The notes under the pieces: model-generated
What the model was told of the DNA's origin: nothing
Database searches by the model: none
The model's input: only the letters and a program-made list of their open reading frames with translations
Program-made: the position numbers and the translations under genes
Assembly: GCA_031430595.1 (NCBI GenBank)
Contig: JANPBU010000030.1
Span: forward strand, 62,001 to 126,000
DNA: 64,000 nucleotides
Direction of reading: 5' to 3'
DNA from: JANNBN01 sp031430595
Lineage (GTDB): Bacteria > Actinomycetota > Acidimicrobiia > Acidimicrobiales > JANYDT01
Shown here: positions 1-9,373 of the stretch, in pieces
How the letters are laid out: each line of letters starts with the position of its first letter
Numbering within the stretch: the first letter of the stretch is position 1

Positions 1-2
1 CG

Positions 3-689
3 GGCCGTCTACAGCGCACCTTCGCGATCCGGGCCAACGAGGCGGTGATTTCTGCCGCCGGAGCCCGGCTCGCAAAGATCATCAGTACTGAAGCACCGAA
101 GTCTGCCCTGCGTTTCCAGATCGAGTCAGCGGACGACATATCGGCGTTGCGCAGTGGTGATGTCGACCTTGCAATCGGGTCGTACAGCGACCTTACCAAC
201 GATCTTGAAACCGAAGATCTTCTTACCGAGCATGTTGTCTTCGTTATTCGAGCGAACCATCCGCTCGCCCCGAAACGAACGCTGAGCCTTCGTCGCTTCG
301 CTGAATTCGACCACATCGACACTTCGAGGCATGGTCGTCGACGAACATCGATTGACACCGAACTTGGCGCAGCCGGGCTCACCAGGCGGGTGATCGCAGT
401 CGTGCCGTCGTTCGCTACCGCGCTGGCCATGGTTGCGACATCTGATGCCGTCGCACTTGCCCCATCCCGACTGGCCTCCGTTTTGGTTAACGCCGGCGTG
501 CTGAGCGCATACCGACCTCCGATACAGGTTGCGACCGTAACGGTGATGTCTGTCTGGCACCGTAACAACACAGCCGATTCCGCCCATCAGTGGCTTCGAG
601 CCGCCGTCCGCCGCGCAGCACAACAGGTCGCACTCGATACAACCAACACTCTGAGGTCCCGTCAAGACAACACCGCTGAGCACCGGTAG
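3..689 (+). CDS. LysR-family transcriptional regulator, C-terminal part (5' end outside window)
   Basis: The reading frame is open to the left edge, so the GTG at 45 is not the real start. The visible part is a periplasmic-binding-like LysR effector domain: it opens with a strand like LRF(Q/E)IES, followed by a 'SGDVDLAIGSY' block of the kind that begins the LysR substrate pocket, and by 'EHVVFVIRANHPLA', typical of the second sub-lobe. The N-terminal winged helix and the target gene lie upstream and cannot be seen. It ends 12 bp from the convergent dxs stop. Family assignment is good; the ligand is unknown. Confidence 0.8.
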   Translation, partial: GRLQRTFAIRANEAVISAAGARLAKIISTEAPKSALRFQIESADDISALRSGDVDLAIGSYSDLTNDLETEDLLTEHVVFVIRANHPLAPKRTLSLRRFAEFDHIDTSRHGRRRTSIDTELGAAGLTRRVIAVVPSFATALAMVATSDAVALAPSRLASVLVNAGVLSAYRPPIQVATVTVMSVWHRNNTADSAHQWLRAAVRRAAQQVALDTTNTLRSRQDNTAEHR

Positions 690-701
690 TTGTTGTCGGT
701 T

Positions 702-2612
702 CTACGCCTTCTGGTTAGCCGCAACGGCCTTCAAAACCGTCGTGGCGATACCGCCCGCATCGAGGCCAAGCTCAGCCAATATTTGGGCGGGTCGACCCTG
801 GGCAATGTAACGCGTTGGGGTTCCGATAACAATCGGGGTCACGGCGGGGCGACCCTCACTGGCGGCGATGGTTTGAACCTGATCGATGATCATCGAGCCA
901 ATTCCGCCATCGCGCATACCATCTTCGACAGTGACGACGATGTGGTGACGGGCAGCGTCGTGCAGCATTTGTGGGTCGAGTGGAACCACCACTCGCGGAT
1001 CCCAAACCGTAATGTTGACGCCTTGCTCAGCGAGTTGGCCTGCCGCAATCTCGGCTGCCTCAAGCATTTTGCCAACTGCGATGATGCAAATGGTGGCGTC
1101 GAGCCCACCTTCGCGAACAAGCCGTGCTGACTTAGCCGAGCCGACTTCGCCGGGCAAAACTTGGCGGGCCACGCCCTTCGGGTACCGCAACATGCTTGGG
1201 CCAGATGTGTTGGACACTGCATCGCCCAACATGACCGCAACTTCTTGGGCCGAAGACGGCGCATAAATCGTCATACCCGGAACCTTCGAAAGCAATGCCA
1301 TGTCGAGTACGCCATGGTGCGACGGCCCATCGTCACCGGTAATACCGGCACGGTCAAGCGCAAACACGACGGGAAGGCAGTGCAACCCAACGTCGAGGTT
1401 GACCTGATCAAACGCCCGGGTAAGAAACGTTGAGTACAACGCAACAACAGGCGTGAGACCGCCCATCGCCATACCGGCAGCGAGGGTCACGGCATGTTGC
1501 TCGGCAATGCCAACATCGTGAAAGCGGCCTGGGTACGCCTCTTGAAACGGGAGTAGGCCGGTGGGGCCCGGCATCGCCGCCGTTATTGCATGAATCTTTG
1601 GGTTGGTCTTCGCTAGGTTGACAAGCGCTTCGCTGAACGCGGTCGTCCAATCGGTGGCTATTTGACCGGACATGACAGGTTGGGGGCCAAGTATCGGATC
1701 AAAGACTTTGACGTCGTGGAGGTTCTTTTCGTCGTCGTGCTCGGCGAACGAGTAACCCCGACCTTTTTGGGTCAACACATGAACGACAATGGCACCCTCG
1801 TATTTGGCGGCGTCTCGCAGCGTCTCTTCCAGCTGAGCAACGTCATGACCGTCGACGGGGCCTACGTAACGAACGCCGAGTGTTTCAAAAAAGGCGTGCG
1901 GTTCATCGGCCAATTCTCGAAGGCCAGCCTTAATGCCCTTGACGGTTCTGCGTCCGAGCGCGCCAACGAGCGGAAGACTTTCGATAATCGACTCGCTTCG
2001 ACGCTTGCCCCTGGCGTACATCGGCTTTGTGCGTATTCGGCTGACCACCCTGGTTAGACCGGAAATGGTTGGGGCATACGACCGGCCGTTGTCGTTCAAG
2101 ATAATAAGTACACGGCTATTGGTGTGGCCGAGGTTGTTGAGCGCCTCATAGGCCATTCCGCCGGTCATCGACCCATCGCCAATCACCGCAACTACGTGGC
2201 GTTGGTTTGATTCGCCCTTCGCCTTCAGCGATTCGGCGAGCCCGTGCGCATACGACAGCACGGTGGACGCATGGCTATTTTCGATGTAGTCGTGGGGGCT
2301 TTCGACCCGATTCGGGTACCCAGAAAGGCCACCCGGCTGCCGAAGACTGGTGAATTCATCCCGACGCCCGGTCACAATCTTGTGCACGTACGCCTGATGG
2401 CCCGTGTCCCACAGCAAAATATCGTTGGGCGAATCGAAGACCCGATGTAGGGCGAAGGTCAGCTCGACGACACCAAGATTCGAGCCAAGGTGACCGCCGG
2501 TTCGGGCGACTGCATTGACAATGAACTCACGAACCTCTGAAGCCAGCGTCGGTAGCTGGTCGAGGTCTAGGGCTTTGAGGTCTTTGGGAGAGTTCACGCC
2601 ATCAAGCAACAC
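702..2612 (-). CDS. dxs: 1-deoxy-D-xylulose-5-phosphate synthase
   Basis: Condenses pyruvate and glyceraldehyde-3-phosphate, the first step of the MEP isoprenoid pathway, in the cytoplasm with thiamine diphosphate. At 636 residues it has the usual DXS length. Visible are the GGHLGSNLG block (His near residue 41), the ThDP motif beginning GDGSMTGG (145-152) and ending NDNG (173-176), the central 'DRAGITGDDGPSHHG' region, and the 'GIAEQHAV' helix with the catalytic Glu. The start (MLLDGVNSP) matches the family N-terminus. It is the last gene of the leftward crtE-crtI-crtB-dxs cluster, 53 bp behind crtB, which suggests that isoprenoid precursor supply is coupled to carotenoid synthesis. Confidence 0.97.
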   Translation of the reverse strand: MLLDGVNSPKDLKALDLDQLPTLASEVREFIVNAVARTGGHLGSNLGVVELTFALHRVFDSPNDILLWDTGHQAYVHKIVTGRRDEFTSLRQPGGLSGYPNRVESPHDYIENSHASTVLSYAHGLAESLKAKGESNQRHVVAVIGDGSMTGGMAYEALNNLGHTNSRVLIILNDNGRSYAPTISGLTRVVSRIRTKPMYARGKRRSESIIESLPLVGALGRRTVKGIKAGLRELADEPHAFFETLGVRYVGPVDGHDVAQLEETLRDAAKYEGAIVVHVLTQKGRGYSFAEHDDEKNLHDVKVFDPILGPQPVMSGQIATDWTTAFSEALVNLAKTNPKIHAITAAMPGPTGLLPFQEAYPGRFHDVGIAEQHAVTLAAGMAMGGLTPVVALYSTFLTRAFDQVNLDVGLHCLPVVFALDRAGITGDDGPSHHGVLDMALLSKVPGMTIYAPSSAQEVAVMLGDAVSNTSGPSMLRYPKGVARQVLPGEVGSAKSARLVREGGLDATICIIAVGKMLEAAEIAAGQLAEQGVNITVWDPRVVVPLDPQMLHDAARHHIVVTVEDGMRDGGIGSMIIDQVQTIAASEGRPAVTPIVIGTPTRYIAQGRPAQILAELGLDAGGIATTVLKAVAANQKA

Positions 2613-2665
2613 GGCCGTCAGGCTATCGCCGTTATGAGGTCACCGGGGTAACCCGTTGGTCAAGA

Positions 2666-3562
2666 TTACGTGGAGATGTTCGTCACTCTGCGTTGTGGTC
2701 GAGCCAACTTGAATGCCATGGCCAATTTGCGAGTCGTTGTGACCCGTACCCGCTCGGTAAAGACGTCATAATTTGCTTCTTCAATTTTGCCGAGAATGCC
2801 GGAGTACAGGTCTCGGGCTGCACCAATGCAGCGTTGTGAAGAAACCGGCAACATCGAAACACCAAGGTCGGCTGAACGGTAAAGGTCACGACACCGTTCA
2901 ATTTCGAACTTCATGAGTGCCGTCCACTCGGGCGTAACCCGCCTCGCCCACGGATCAGCGTCGAACCGATTGAGATCTTCTTGCGGAATGTAGACGCGAC
3001 CTCGGTCGAGGTCTTCGTTGACATCTCGGAAAAAGTTGGTGAGCTGGAATGCGTTCCCAAGATCGCGAGCGTGGCCGAATGCTGCAACATCGGTTGGTTC
3101 AAGGATTGGCAGCATCATTTCCCCGATAACCGCGGCTGACCCATCCATATACGTTTCGAGGTCAGCGTAGGTGGCGTAGGTCGCAACCGATAGGTCCATG
3201 GTCATGGAATCGAGAAATCGCCGAATACATTCAGGGTCAATATCGAAGGCGCGGACGGTGTGAACGACAGCCTTCAACACCGGGTGCTGTGAACGGCCGA
3301 CCTTGTAGTCAGCAAAGAACTGGTCGCCGAAGTCTGCGAGGGCTTTCGCCCGCTGATCGACAGTCGCAGTTGACTCCATATCGTCGACGATGTCATCGGC
3401 GTAGCGGCAGAAGCCGTAGAGGGCGTGCACATGCGGGCGCTTTACAGGGGGAAGCAGATGGGTTGACCAGTAGTACGTGGTGCCTGACTGCTTGTTCAGA
3501 AGTCGGCAGGTCTCGAACGACTCTTCAAGCGTGGGGGTTCCCGGTGGGGTAGCAAACTGCAC
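2666..3562 (-). CDS. crtB: Phytoene synthase
   Basis: Joins two geranylgeranyl diphosphates head to head to give phytoene. I start it at the GTG at 3562 (MQFATPPGTP), which gives 298 residues, the normal family size. The longer open frame upstream would read backwards through the end of crtI and looks like a shadow. The two Asp-rich substrate sites are DDIVD (about 56-60) and DVNED (about 180-184). The squalene/phytoene synthase signature 'YADDIVDD' and the 'LGNAFQLTNFFRDV' block are clear. The start lies 7 bp after the crtI stop, so the two are probably co-transcribed and perhaps translationally coupled. Confidence 0.95.
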   Translation of the reverse strand: MQFATPPGTPTLEESFETCRLLNKQSGTTYYWSTHLLPPVKRPHVHALYGFCRYADDIVDDMESTATVDQRAKALADFGDQFFADYKVGRSQHPVLKAVVHTVRAFDIDPECIRRFLDSMTMDLSVATYATYADLETYMDGSAAVIGEMMLPILEPTDVAAFGHARDLGNAFQLTNFFRDVNEDLDRGRVYIPQEDLNRFDADPWARRVTPEWTALMKFEIERCRDLYRSADLGVSMLPVSSQRCIGAARDLYSGILGKIEEANYDVFTERVRVTTTRKLAMAFKLARPQRRVTNIST

Positions 3563-3569
3563 GGGCTTA

Positions 3570-5063
3570 TTACAGCAGTTCAGCGACCCGTGCCGCAGCC
3601 AGCTTTCCAGAAAGCACCACCATTGGTACCCCGACACCCGGCACCGTTGAGCTACCGGTGAAAATGAGCCCCGGAACCCGCTTGTCAACGTTGTTTGGTC
3701 GGAACGGCCCCGTTTGAAGAAAACGATGCGACAAACCAAACGGGGTACCCATCGCCATACCCATACGTTCCCAGTCAACCGGATCAATGAATTTCTCAAC
3801 TTCAACTTCACCGTCGAAGCCCATGCCACGGATTCGAGCCGTCAACGACTGCTTCACTCGGTCACGTTCCAGATCCCAATTGATACGCCCACTTAGGTTC
3901 GGGATTGGTTCGAGCACATACAAAATGTGTCGCCCGGGCGGTGCAAGCGATGGGTCAGTGACGGTAGGAACAGTGATGAGTATTGACGGATCACTCATGC
4001 GAGTACCGGCTTTCAACAGCTCATCGAATGACTCGTGCCACTGCTCGCCAAACGCAATGTTGTGATGGGCGGTTCCGGCTGGAGGGCTTCCCTTAACCCC
4101 TGCAACCCACAGTACGCATGAAGGCGAGAAGTGTCCTTTGCGAGCGAGTCGCGGCGCTTCAAGCTCTGGAAGTAATTCTCGGTAGCCAACGGGGAGGTCG
4201 GCGTTGACGATTACGACATCGGCTGCGATGATTTCGCCGTCGTCGAGACGAACCCCGCGCACGGCACCGTTAGTTCCGCTACTGCGTAAAATGCGTTCGG
4301 CATTTACGCCGTAGCGAATCTGTACGCCAGCAGCCGTTGCTGCATCAGCAAAGCCCTGACCGACGGCACTCATGCCGCCTTCGGGAAACGTGACACCGAG
4401 AACTGAATCCATGTAGGTGATAACGGCGTACGCACCAAGTGCCTGTTTCGGGGCAAGGCCCGCATAGAGCGCCTGAAACGAAAACATTTTGTGAAGGCGT
4501 TCATCGTCAAAGTACTTAGCGACCTGGGTATGCAGTCGGCTGAAACCACCGAGCCCAATCAGCTTGAGACCGGGGCCGAGGGGTTTTGCCAGATCGAGTA
4601 CCGAGTCGAAGTTGCGGTCTATGAAGTTTGGTTGCTCTGCGTCGTAGAGCTTCTTTAACCAATCACAAAACTTGCCGAATTGCGCAGCGTCATCTGACCC
4701 GCAGACCTTGCGAATTTCTTCGGTCATTGCCTCGCGGCCCGGTCGAACGTTGAGGGTTGTTCCGTCGTGGAAAATGCCTCGATACATGGGGTCAAGGTGG
4801 CTGAGTTTGAGGTGTTCGTCGAGCGATGATCCGGCAGCAGCGAACGTATCTTCAAGGTACTCAGGCATGGTGAGAACAACCGGGCCCGGGTCGAATCGGT
4901 AGCCGTTAGTTTCCCAGATGCCAGCGCGACCACCGGGTACCAGGCCCCGGTCGACGACGGTGATTTCGTGTTTCGAACCGTGTGCGTGCTTCTTTAGTGT
5001 TCCGGTGAGGTGGCAGGCTGCGGACAGGCCGCCAAGGCCTGCGCCGATAATGACAATCTTCAT
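3570..5063 (-). CDS. crtI: Phytoene desaturase (CrtI-type)
   Basis: FAD-dependent carotene desaturase that introduces double bonds into phytoene to give lycopene or a related polyene. The N-terminal dinucleotide-binding motif is GAGLGG (7-12), followed by the usual Glu/Asp-Arg region 'VDRGLVPGGRAG'. The C-terminal CrtI signature is present around 'GSSTVPGVGVPMVVLSGK'. Length (497) is normal. It sits between crtE (15 bp gap) and crtB (7 bp gap) in the order crtE-I-B. No lycopene cyclase, ketolase or glycosyltransferase is in the window, so the final pigment cannot be named. Confidence 0.95.
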   Translation of the reverse strand: MKIVIIGAGLGGLSAACHLTGTLKKHAHGSKHEITVVDRGLVPGGRAGIWETNGYRFDPGPVVLTMPEYLEDTFAAAGSSLDEHLKLSHLDPMYRGIFHDGTTLNVRPGREAMTEEIRKVCGSDDAAQFGKFCDWLKKLYDAEQPNFIDRNFDSVLDLAKPLGPGLKLIGLGGFSRLHTQVAKYFDDERLHKMFSFQALYAGLAPKQALGAYAVITYMDSVLGVTFPEGGMSAVGQGFADAATAAGVQIRYGVNAERILRSSGTNGAVRGVRLDDGEIIAADVVIVNADLPVGYRELLPELEAPRLARKGHFSPSCVLWVAGVKGSPPAGTAHHNIAFGEQWHESFDELLKAGTRMSDPSILITVPTVTDPSLAPPGRHILYVLEPIPNLSGRINWDLERDRVKQSLTARIRGMGFDGEVEVEKFIDPVDWERMGMAMGTPFGLSHRFLQTGPFRPNNVDKRVPGLIFTGSSTVPGVGVPMVVLSGKLAAARVAELL

Positions 5064-5078
5064 GTGCTGCAGATTTCT

Positions 5079-6188
5079 TTAGTAGTCGCGGTGTGTAACA
5101 AAGTGAGCAAGTTCAACCAGTGCATCAATTGATTCTGGTGTCATATGCGCACTTTTAATTGCGTTCAGCGACTCGTCTCGTAACGAGTCGATCAAGGTTT
5201 CTATTTGTTTCACGGCACCGGTTGCGACGAGCACGGTTTGCATCTCGCTTATCGTTTCGTCGCTGAGATGCGGGTCGCCAATACGGCCGAGTAGTTCGCG
5301 TTGACCTTGGGTGGCGGTGGCCCGTGCCGCCGCGATGAGAGCGGTTGGTTTACCTTCGCGTAGGTCATCGCCCACCGGTTTACCAGTGAGTCGATCATCA
5401 CCGATAGCCCCGAGTAAATCATCTCGTAGCTGAAACGCTTCGCCGAGGGGCATTCCGTATGCAGTCAGGGATTCTTGAACTTCGTCAAGATTGCCGGCCA
5501 AGGCAGCACCAAGATGTAACGGTCGTTCGATGGTGTACTTGCCAGATTTATACTGGCAAATGCGACGGGCACTTGCGATGCTCGGCTCGCCCCGCACGCT
5601 GCCCAGCAGATCGAGATACTGCCCGATATTCACTTCGATACGAAGCTCGTTGAAAATTCGAATTGCGTCAGGGTTCGCGCCCGTGAGTAATAGGTCTGCG
5701 TACACAAACGCCAAGTCGCCTACGAGGATCGCCACGCCTTCACCGAAACGACGATCTTCGCCCCGCCCGGAGAACGCGTGGTGGGCCTCGATGAATTGAA
5801 TGTGAACAGCATCCATACCTCGACGGGTACGTGAAGCATCCATGATGTCGTCGTGAACCAAGGCGAAGGTATGGAGTAGTTCAAGCCCGGCCCCCGCATC
5901 GATGACAGCAGCATCCTCAGGGTTTCCGCCCCCGCCAACGTAACCCCAGTGGCAAAAGGCTGGCCGAAGTCGCTTTCCGCCAGCGAGAACCAGTGCCCGC
6001 AATGACGAAAGTGGTGCAATGAGGTCGACATCTACTAAGGACCATCGGGCCAACTCGGCATCCATCAACAAAGCAATCCGGTCGTCGACTCGCTGAGCGA
6101 TATGGCTAAGCGATGCAGGTGCAGCGTTCACTGAGGGGTGCGTAGTTGCCTCGGTGGCCTGATTTTCGAGAGAGGCTACTGGCGCCAT
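5079..6188 (-). CDS. crtE: Polyprenyl (geranylgeranyl) diphosphate synthase
   Basis: Trans-prenyltransferase that elongates allylic diphosphates with isopentenyl diphosphate. The first Asp-rich motif is HDDIMD (113-117 for DDxxD) followed by 'RTRRG'. The second is DDLLG (256-260), a DDxxG variant. GKRLRP (71-76) is the isopentenyl-diphosphate-binding segment. The start is an ATG with a good AAAGGAG ribosome-binding site. The first 30 residues are a poorly conserved extension. Context with crtI and crtB favours a GGPP product, but chain length cannot be fixed from sequence alone. Confidence 0.92.
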   Translation of the reverse strand: MAPVASLENQATEATTHPSVNAAPASLSHIAQRVDDRIALLMDAELARWSLVDVDLIAPLSSLRALVLAGGKRLRPAFCHWGYVGGGGNPEDAAVIDAGAGLELLHTFALVHDDIMDASRTRRGMDAVHIQFIEAHHAFSGRGEDRRFGEGVAILVGDLAFVYADLLLTGANPDAIRIFNELRIEVNIGQYLDLLGSVRGEPSIASARRICQYKSGKYTIERPLHLGAALAGNLDEVQESLTAYGMPLGEAFQLRDDLLGAIGDDRLTGKPVGDDLREGKPTALIAAARATATQGQRELLGRIGDPHLSDETISEMQTVLVATGAVKQIETLIDSLRDESLNAIKSAHMTPESIDALVELAHFVTHRDY

Positions 6189-6263
6189 ATGTTGCCCGGG
6201 CTCCTTTGTGAAGCGCTAGCTGGTCTGCCAGCGAGATCCCCACCGAAAGTTACCAGTACTTTG

Positions 6264-7289
6264 CTAACTGTCGCGAGCGGAACACGCAAGCGGTTGCGTG
6301 ATGACAACGGTGTCCGGCATCTCGTTGAGTATCTCGTTGAGCAAGGCGGTGTTCTGGTCGGAGGGTTTTTGAGCCGAGCGCCATGCAATGGTTCCGACTG
6401 CGGCCAGAACAACTGCCATGCCGACAAGCTGAATGCTTTTGACTGATTCGCCGAGGAACGTCGCAGCCCAAAGTACGCCGAGCCCGGGTTGGCCGAGTTG
6501 CAACAGCGAAATGGTTCCCACCGGTATACGTTGCTGAGCCCACGCAATCAGGCCATGGCTGATCATCCCCGAGGTGATTGCCATGACGACGATAAGTACC
6601 CAGCCCTTGGTTGACAGGTTGCCGAGCTTCGCTGGGCTGCCGGCCGTGATGAGCGCAATGGGAAGCGTGGTGAGGCATGCAGCGCTCGTCATAACGGTCA
6701 TGAAATGCGGTGTGCTGAGTAGGGTCCGTGCTTTTTTAGACAGCAGTAAATAGGTAATCCAAAACATATTTGCCGCCAACACCATGAGGTCACCGATATA
6801 CGAAGTGCCCTTGGCATCGGCGGAACTGAGAATGAGCGTGACACCGCTCAAAGCGAACACACCACATATGACTAGGTAGCGCTGTATTGGCTCTTTGAGC
6901 CGGTACGCGGCGATCGGTACGATGATGAGCGGGGTGAGGGCACCAATGAACTCGGCGTGAGCGATTGGTGTTCGAGTCACTCCCGAGAAAAAGAACGAGA
7001 GGTTTACCCCGAAGGCAATGCCAGGAAGCGTCGCTGCTCGCCAAGCTGCTCGATCGACAACTCGACTCGTTTGGTTGCGGTGCCCTCGAACGGCGATGAA
7101 CACGTGCCAAAGAACGGCACCGATCAAGAGACGCCAAAAAGCTACGACGGGACCAGGTGACCCGGTCGACTTGACCATTGTTGACCCGAGAGAAAGACCC
7201 ACCACGGCGATCAGAATCGCCGCGACACCTTCCGACCTTTTGTCAGGCGACGGAGCCGACTTGCGGTCAAGCATCGAAAACATCAGCAC
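6264..7289 (-). CDS. EamA/DMT-family transporter
   Basis: Predicted inner-membrane exporter of the drug/metabolite transporter superfamily, about ten hydrophobic helices in two EamA repeats. Visible features are the first repeat 'GLSLGSTMVKSTGSPGPVVAFWRLLIGA', the mid-protein 'LAANMFWITYLLLSKKA' that begins the second repeat, and the closing 'GQPGLGVLWAATFLGE' helix typical of RhaT/RarD-like EamA proteins. Start codon uncertain: GTG at 7289, ATG at 7283 or ATG at 7274. It is upstream of and co-directional with the carotenoid genes (75 bp gap) and may share their transcript. Substrate unknown. Confidence 0.85.
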   Translation of the reverse strand: MLMFSMLDRKSAPSPDKRSEGVAAILIAVVGLSLGSTMVKSTGSPGPVVAFWRLLIGAVLWHVFIAVRGHRNQTSRVVDRAAWRAATLPGIAFGVNLSFFFSGVTRTPIAHAEFIGALTPLIIVPIAAYRLKEPIQRYLVICGVFALSGVTLILSSADAKGTSYIGDLMVLAANMFWITYLLLSKKARTLLSTPHFMTVMTSAACLTTLPIALITAGSPAKLGNLSTKGWVLIVVMAITSGMISHGLIAWAQQRIPVGTISLLQLGQPGLGVLWAATFLGESVKSIQLVGMAVVLAAVGTIAWRSAQKPSDQNTALLNEILNEMPDTVVITQPLACSARDS

Positions 7290-7360
7290 AAGTCACTCGT
7301 AGGACAGTAGAGGTATTGACGACGAGATTCAGTCGGTGGCGTTTAGCGGGATGCAGTGGA

Positions 7361-7388
7361 ACCATATGAATCGGGCGGTTCGTGTCAA
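7361..7388 (-). promoter_or_regulatory. Candidate promoter of the EamA/carotenoid cluster
   Basis: Reading leftward, TTGACA (7388-7383), a 16-bp spacer and TATGGT (7366-7361) form a sigma-70-like promoter about 70 bp before the EamA start. The -35 hexamer is one of three direct copies of TGTCAAA on the top strand (at about 7383, 7397 and 7424), so the region may carry overlapping promoters or a repeated regulator site. Inferred from sequence only. Confidence 0.4.
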
Positions 7389-7438
7389 ACGTCACGTGTC
7401 AAACCTGCGTGAAAGCAAGCATGTGTCAAAGTAGGGAA

Positions 7439-8569
7439 ATGGTGCAACCGTTCGAGACCGGATTTCGAATTGCGGTCGGGTTGGTTGGGGCAGCGCTGGT
7501 CGGGGCGACGTTCCTATCAGCGGTCAAAACGGTCGTTTTGCCCCGAGGGGTGTCTCAGCGCATCACCAGGGTGGTGTTTGTCGGAACCCGTTACATCTTT
7601 GATTTTCTTGCTCACCCAAAGCGCTCATTTGAAGACCGTGATCGAATTTTGTCGATGTGGGCCCCGCTCGCGTTGATCCTCCTTCCGTTCGTATGGTTGG
7701 GTTCTGTGATCGTTGGGTTTACCGGCGTTCAATGGGCAATCGCGACTGGCTCTCTTCGAGGGGCGTTCTTGAGATCAGGTTCGTCGATGCTCACCCTCGG
7801 CGTCAGTTTCGATGCATCGTTGCCAGCGGCCATTGCCTCGTTTGTTCAGGCGGCAATTGGAACCGTCTTGACAGCGTTGCTCATCTCGTATCTTCCGTCG
7901 ATTTACTCGGCGTATCAACGACGAGAAACGTTGGTGGGTTTGCTTGAAAGCCGTGCCGGTATGCCGCCGTCACCGCACGAACTTCTCCGCCGGTACACAG
8001 CGATTGGTGCCATCGATCTGCTTGACGATGACCTGTTTGAAAAGTGGGAGCAATGGTTTGTTGAAGTGGAAGAAAGCCACTCATCGTTTGCTGCGCTTAT
8101 CTTTTTTCGGTCGCCGATGGCTGAACGGTCGTGGATTACGGCTGCCGGTTGTGTGCTCGACACTGCGGCGATAACGCTGTCTTGCTTAGATCGAGCAACT
8201 CGGGGCCGCCCAGCGCTTTGCCTACGAGCCGGGTTTTTGGCGTTGCGGCGACTAGCGCTCTACATGGGTATCCCGCACGATTCTGACCCGCTATCAACTG
8301 ACCCGATCAGTGTGACTCGACGAGAGTTCGACCTGATGTGTGTCGAACTGCAAGCTACCGGGTTGCCACTGAAAACTGATCGCGACCAAATGTGGGCTGA
8401 TTTCAGCGGATGGAGGGTTAACTACGACTCGGTGCTTGTTGGCCTATCGAAACTGATGGTGGCACCGGAAGGTCGATGGTCTTCAGACCGCGAAGGCGAA
8501 CGATGGGTTCCAACATTTGGTGTGTTTGGCCAAGGGTCGCGCAGACACCGCGGTGGGCGTCTCAAATAG
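7439..8569 (+). CDS. Multi-pass membrane protein resembling an ion channel with a cytoplasmic C-terminal domain
   Basis: Three strong hydrophobic segments lie in the first 170 residues. A short re-entrant-like stretch 'GSSMLTLGVSF' sits between helices 2 and 3, where two-helix potassium channels carry the TVGYG filter; here the filter sequence is altered. The last roughly 200 residues are soluble and unassigned. I prefer the ATG at 7439 because the earlier in-frame starts (7382 GTG, 7421 ATG) would encode an odd Cys-rich leader overlapping the promoter repeats. It is divergent from the EamA gene and 33 bp before the SDR gene. A channel role is inference. Confidence 0.6.
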   Translation: MVQPFETGFRIAVGLVGAALVGATFLSAVKTVVLPRGVSQRITRVVFVGTRYIFDFLAHPKRSFEDRDRILSMWAPLALILLPFVWLGSVIVGFTGVQWAIATGSLRGAFLRSGSSMLTLGVSFDASLPAAIASFVQAAIGTVLTALLISYLPSIYSAYQRRETLVGLLESRAGMPPSPHELLRRYTAIGAIDLLDDDLFEKWEQWFVEVEESHSSFAALIFFRSPMAERSWITAAGCVLDTAAITLSCLDRATRGRPALCLRAGFLALRRLALYMGIPHDSDPLSTDPISVTRREFDLMCVELQATGLPLKTDRDQMWADFSGWRVNYDSVLVGLSKLMVAPEGRWSSDREGERWVPTFGVFGQGSRRHRGGRLK

Positions 8570-8602
8570 TTTCGGGCGTGGTTCCGGGGGTAGTTTGGCC
8601 GA

Positions 8603-9373
8603 ATGGCAACCAACCCTTTCGATCTCACCGGCCGTGTGGCCCTCATCACTGGCGGAAACTCGGGTATTGGTCTCGGCTTTGCCGAAGGTCTGGCTGCGGC
8701 GGGAAGCGATGTTGCGATCTGGGGAACCAATGAGGTCAAAAATGCAGCGGCCGTTGAGCAACTCTTGCAGCATGGTGTGAAGGCGGCCTCGTTTCTTTGC
8801 GATGTGGGTGAAGAAGCACAGGTTGAGGCGGCCTTTGCCGCAACGATCGAAACGATGGGCCGGGTCGATGCGTGCTTTGCGAATTCCGGTGTTGGTGGCG
8901 CAGCTAAATCATTTCTTGATATGTCCGCAGACGAATGGCATCGAGTGTTGCGGGTAAACCTCGACGGTGTCTTTTACACGTTGCGCGCGGCGGCGCGTCA
9001 CATGGTGGCCCGAGGTGAGGGAGGCAGCCTGGTAGTGACGGCGTCACTTGCCGCGATTCAGGGCCAAGCCCGCGGGCAACACTATGCAGCGACGAAGGGT
9101 GGTGTCATCTCGATGATGAAGGCATGCGCGGTTGAGTTCGCCCGGTACGGAATTTCTTCCAACGCCATCCTTCCCGGATGGATTGAAACACCCATGACCA
9201 CTGACCTGTTCGCCTGGGACAAGTTTGCCGACAGCGTGATGCCCCGAATGCCTGTCCGTCGATGGGGTAACCCATCAGACTTTTCTCCGATTGCGGTGTA
9301 TCTTGCGTCGCCGGCGACCAAGTTCCATACTGGCGAAGTGCACCTCATCGACGGCGGTTACTCCATCTTTTGA
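8603..9373 (+). CDS. Short-chain dehydrogenase/reductase
   Basis: Classical SDR of 256 residues with a Rossmann fold. The cofactor motif is TGGNSGIG near residues 15-22, the catalytic Ser is in 'TASLAAIQG', and the YxxxK pair is in 'HYAATKGG'. The usual NNAG is replaced by NSGVG. After the lysine come 'MMKACAVEFARYGISSNAILPGWIETPM' and the C-terminal 'HTGEVHLIDGGYS', as in glucose-1-dehydrogenase/FabG-like enzymes. The substrate cannot be told. Its last 16 bp overlap the convergent PAP2 gene. Confidence 0.92.
   Translation: MATNPFDLTGRVALITGGNSGIGLGFAEGLAAAGSDVAIWGTNEVKNAAAVEQLLQHGVKAASFLCDVGEEAQVEAAFAATIETMGRVDACFANSGVGGAAKSFLDMSADEWHRVLRVNLDGVFYTLRAAARHMVARGEGGSLVVTASLAAIQGQARGQHYAATKGGVISMMKACAVEFARYGISSNAILPGWIETPMTTDLFAWDKFADSVMPRMPVRRWGNPSDFSPIAVYLASPATKFHTGEVHLIDGGYSIF

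Noticed and set aside
690..1433. Several short plus-strand frames opposite dxs
   Set aside because: Shadows of a well-supported gene.
3563..3829. Upstream extension of phytoene synthase by 89 residues
   Set aside because: It overlaps the crtI coding region antisense to no purpose; the GTG at 3562 gives the family length.
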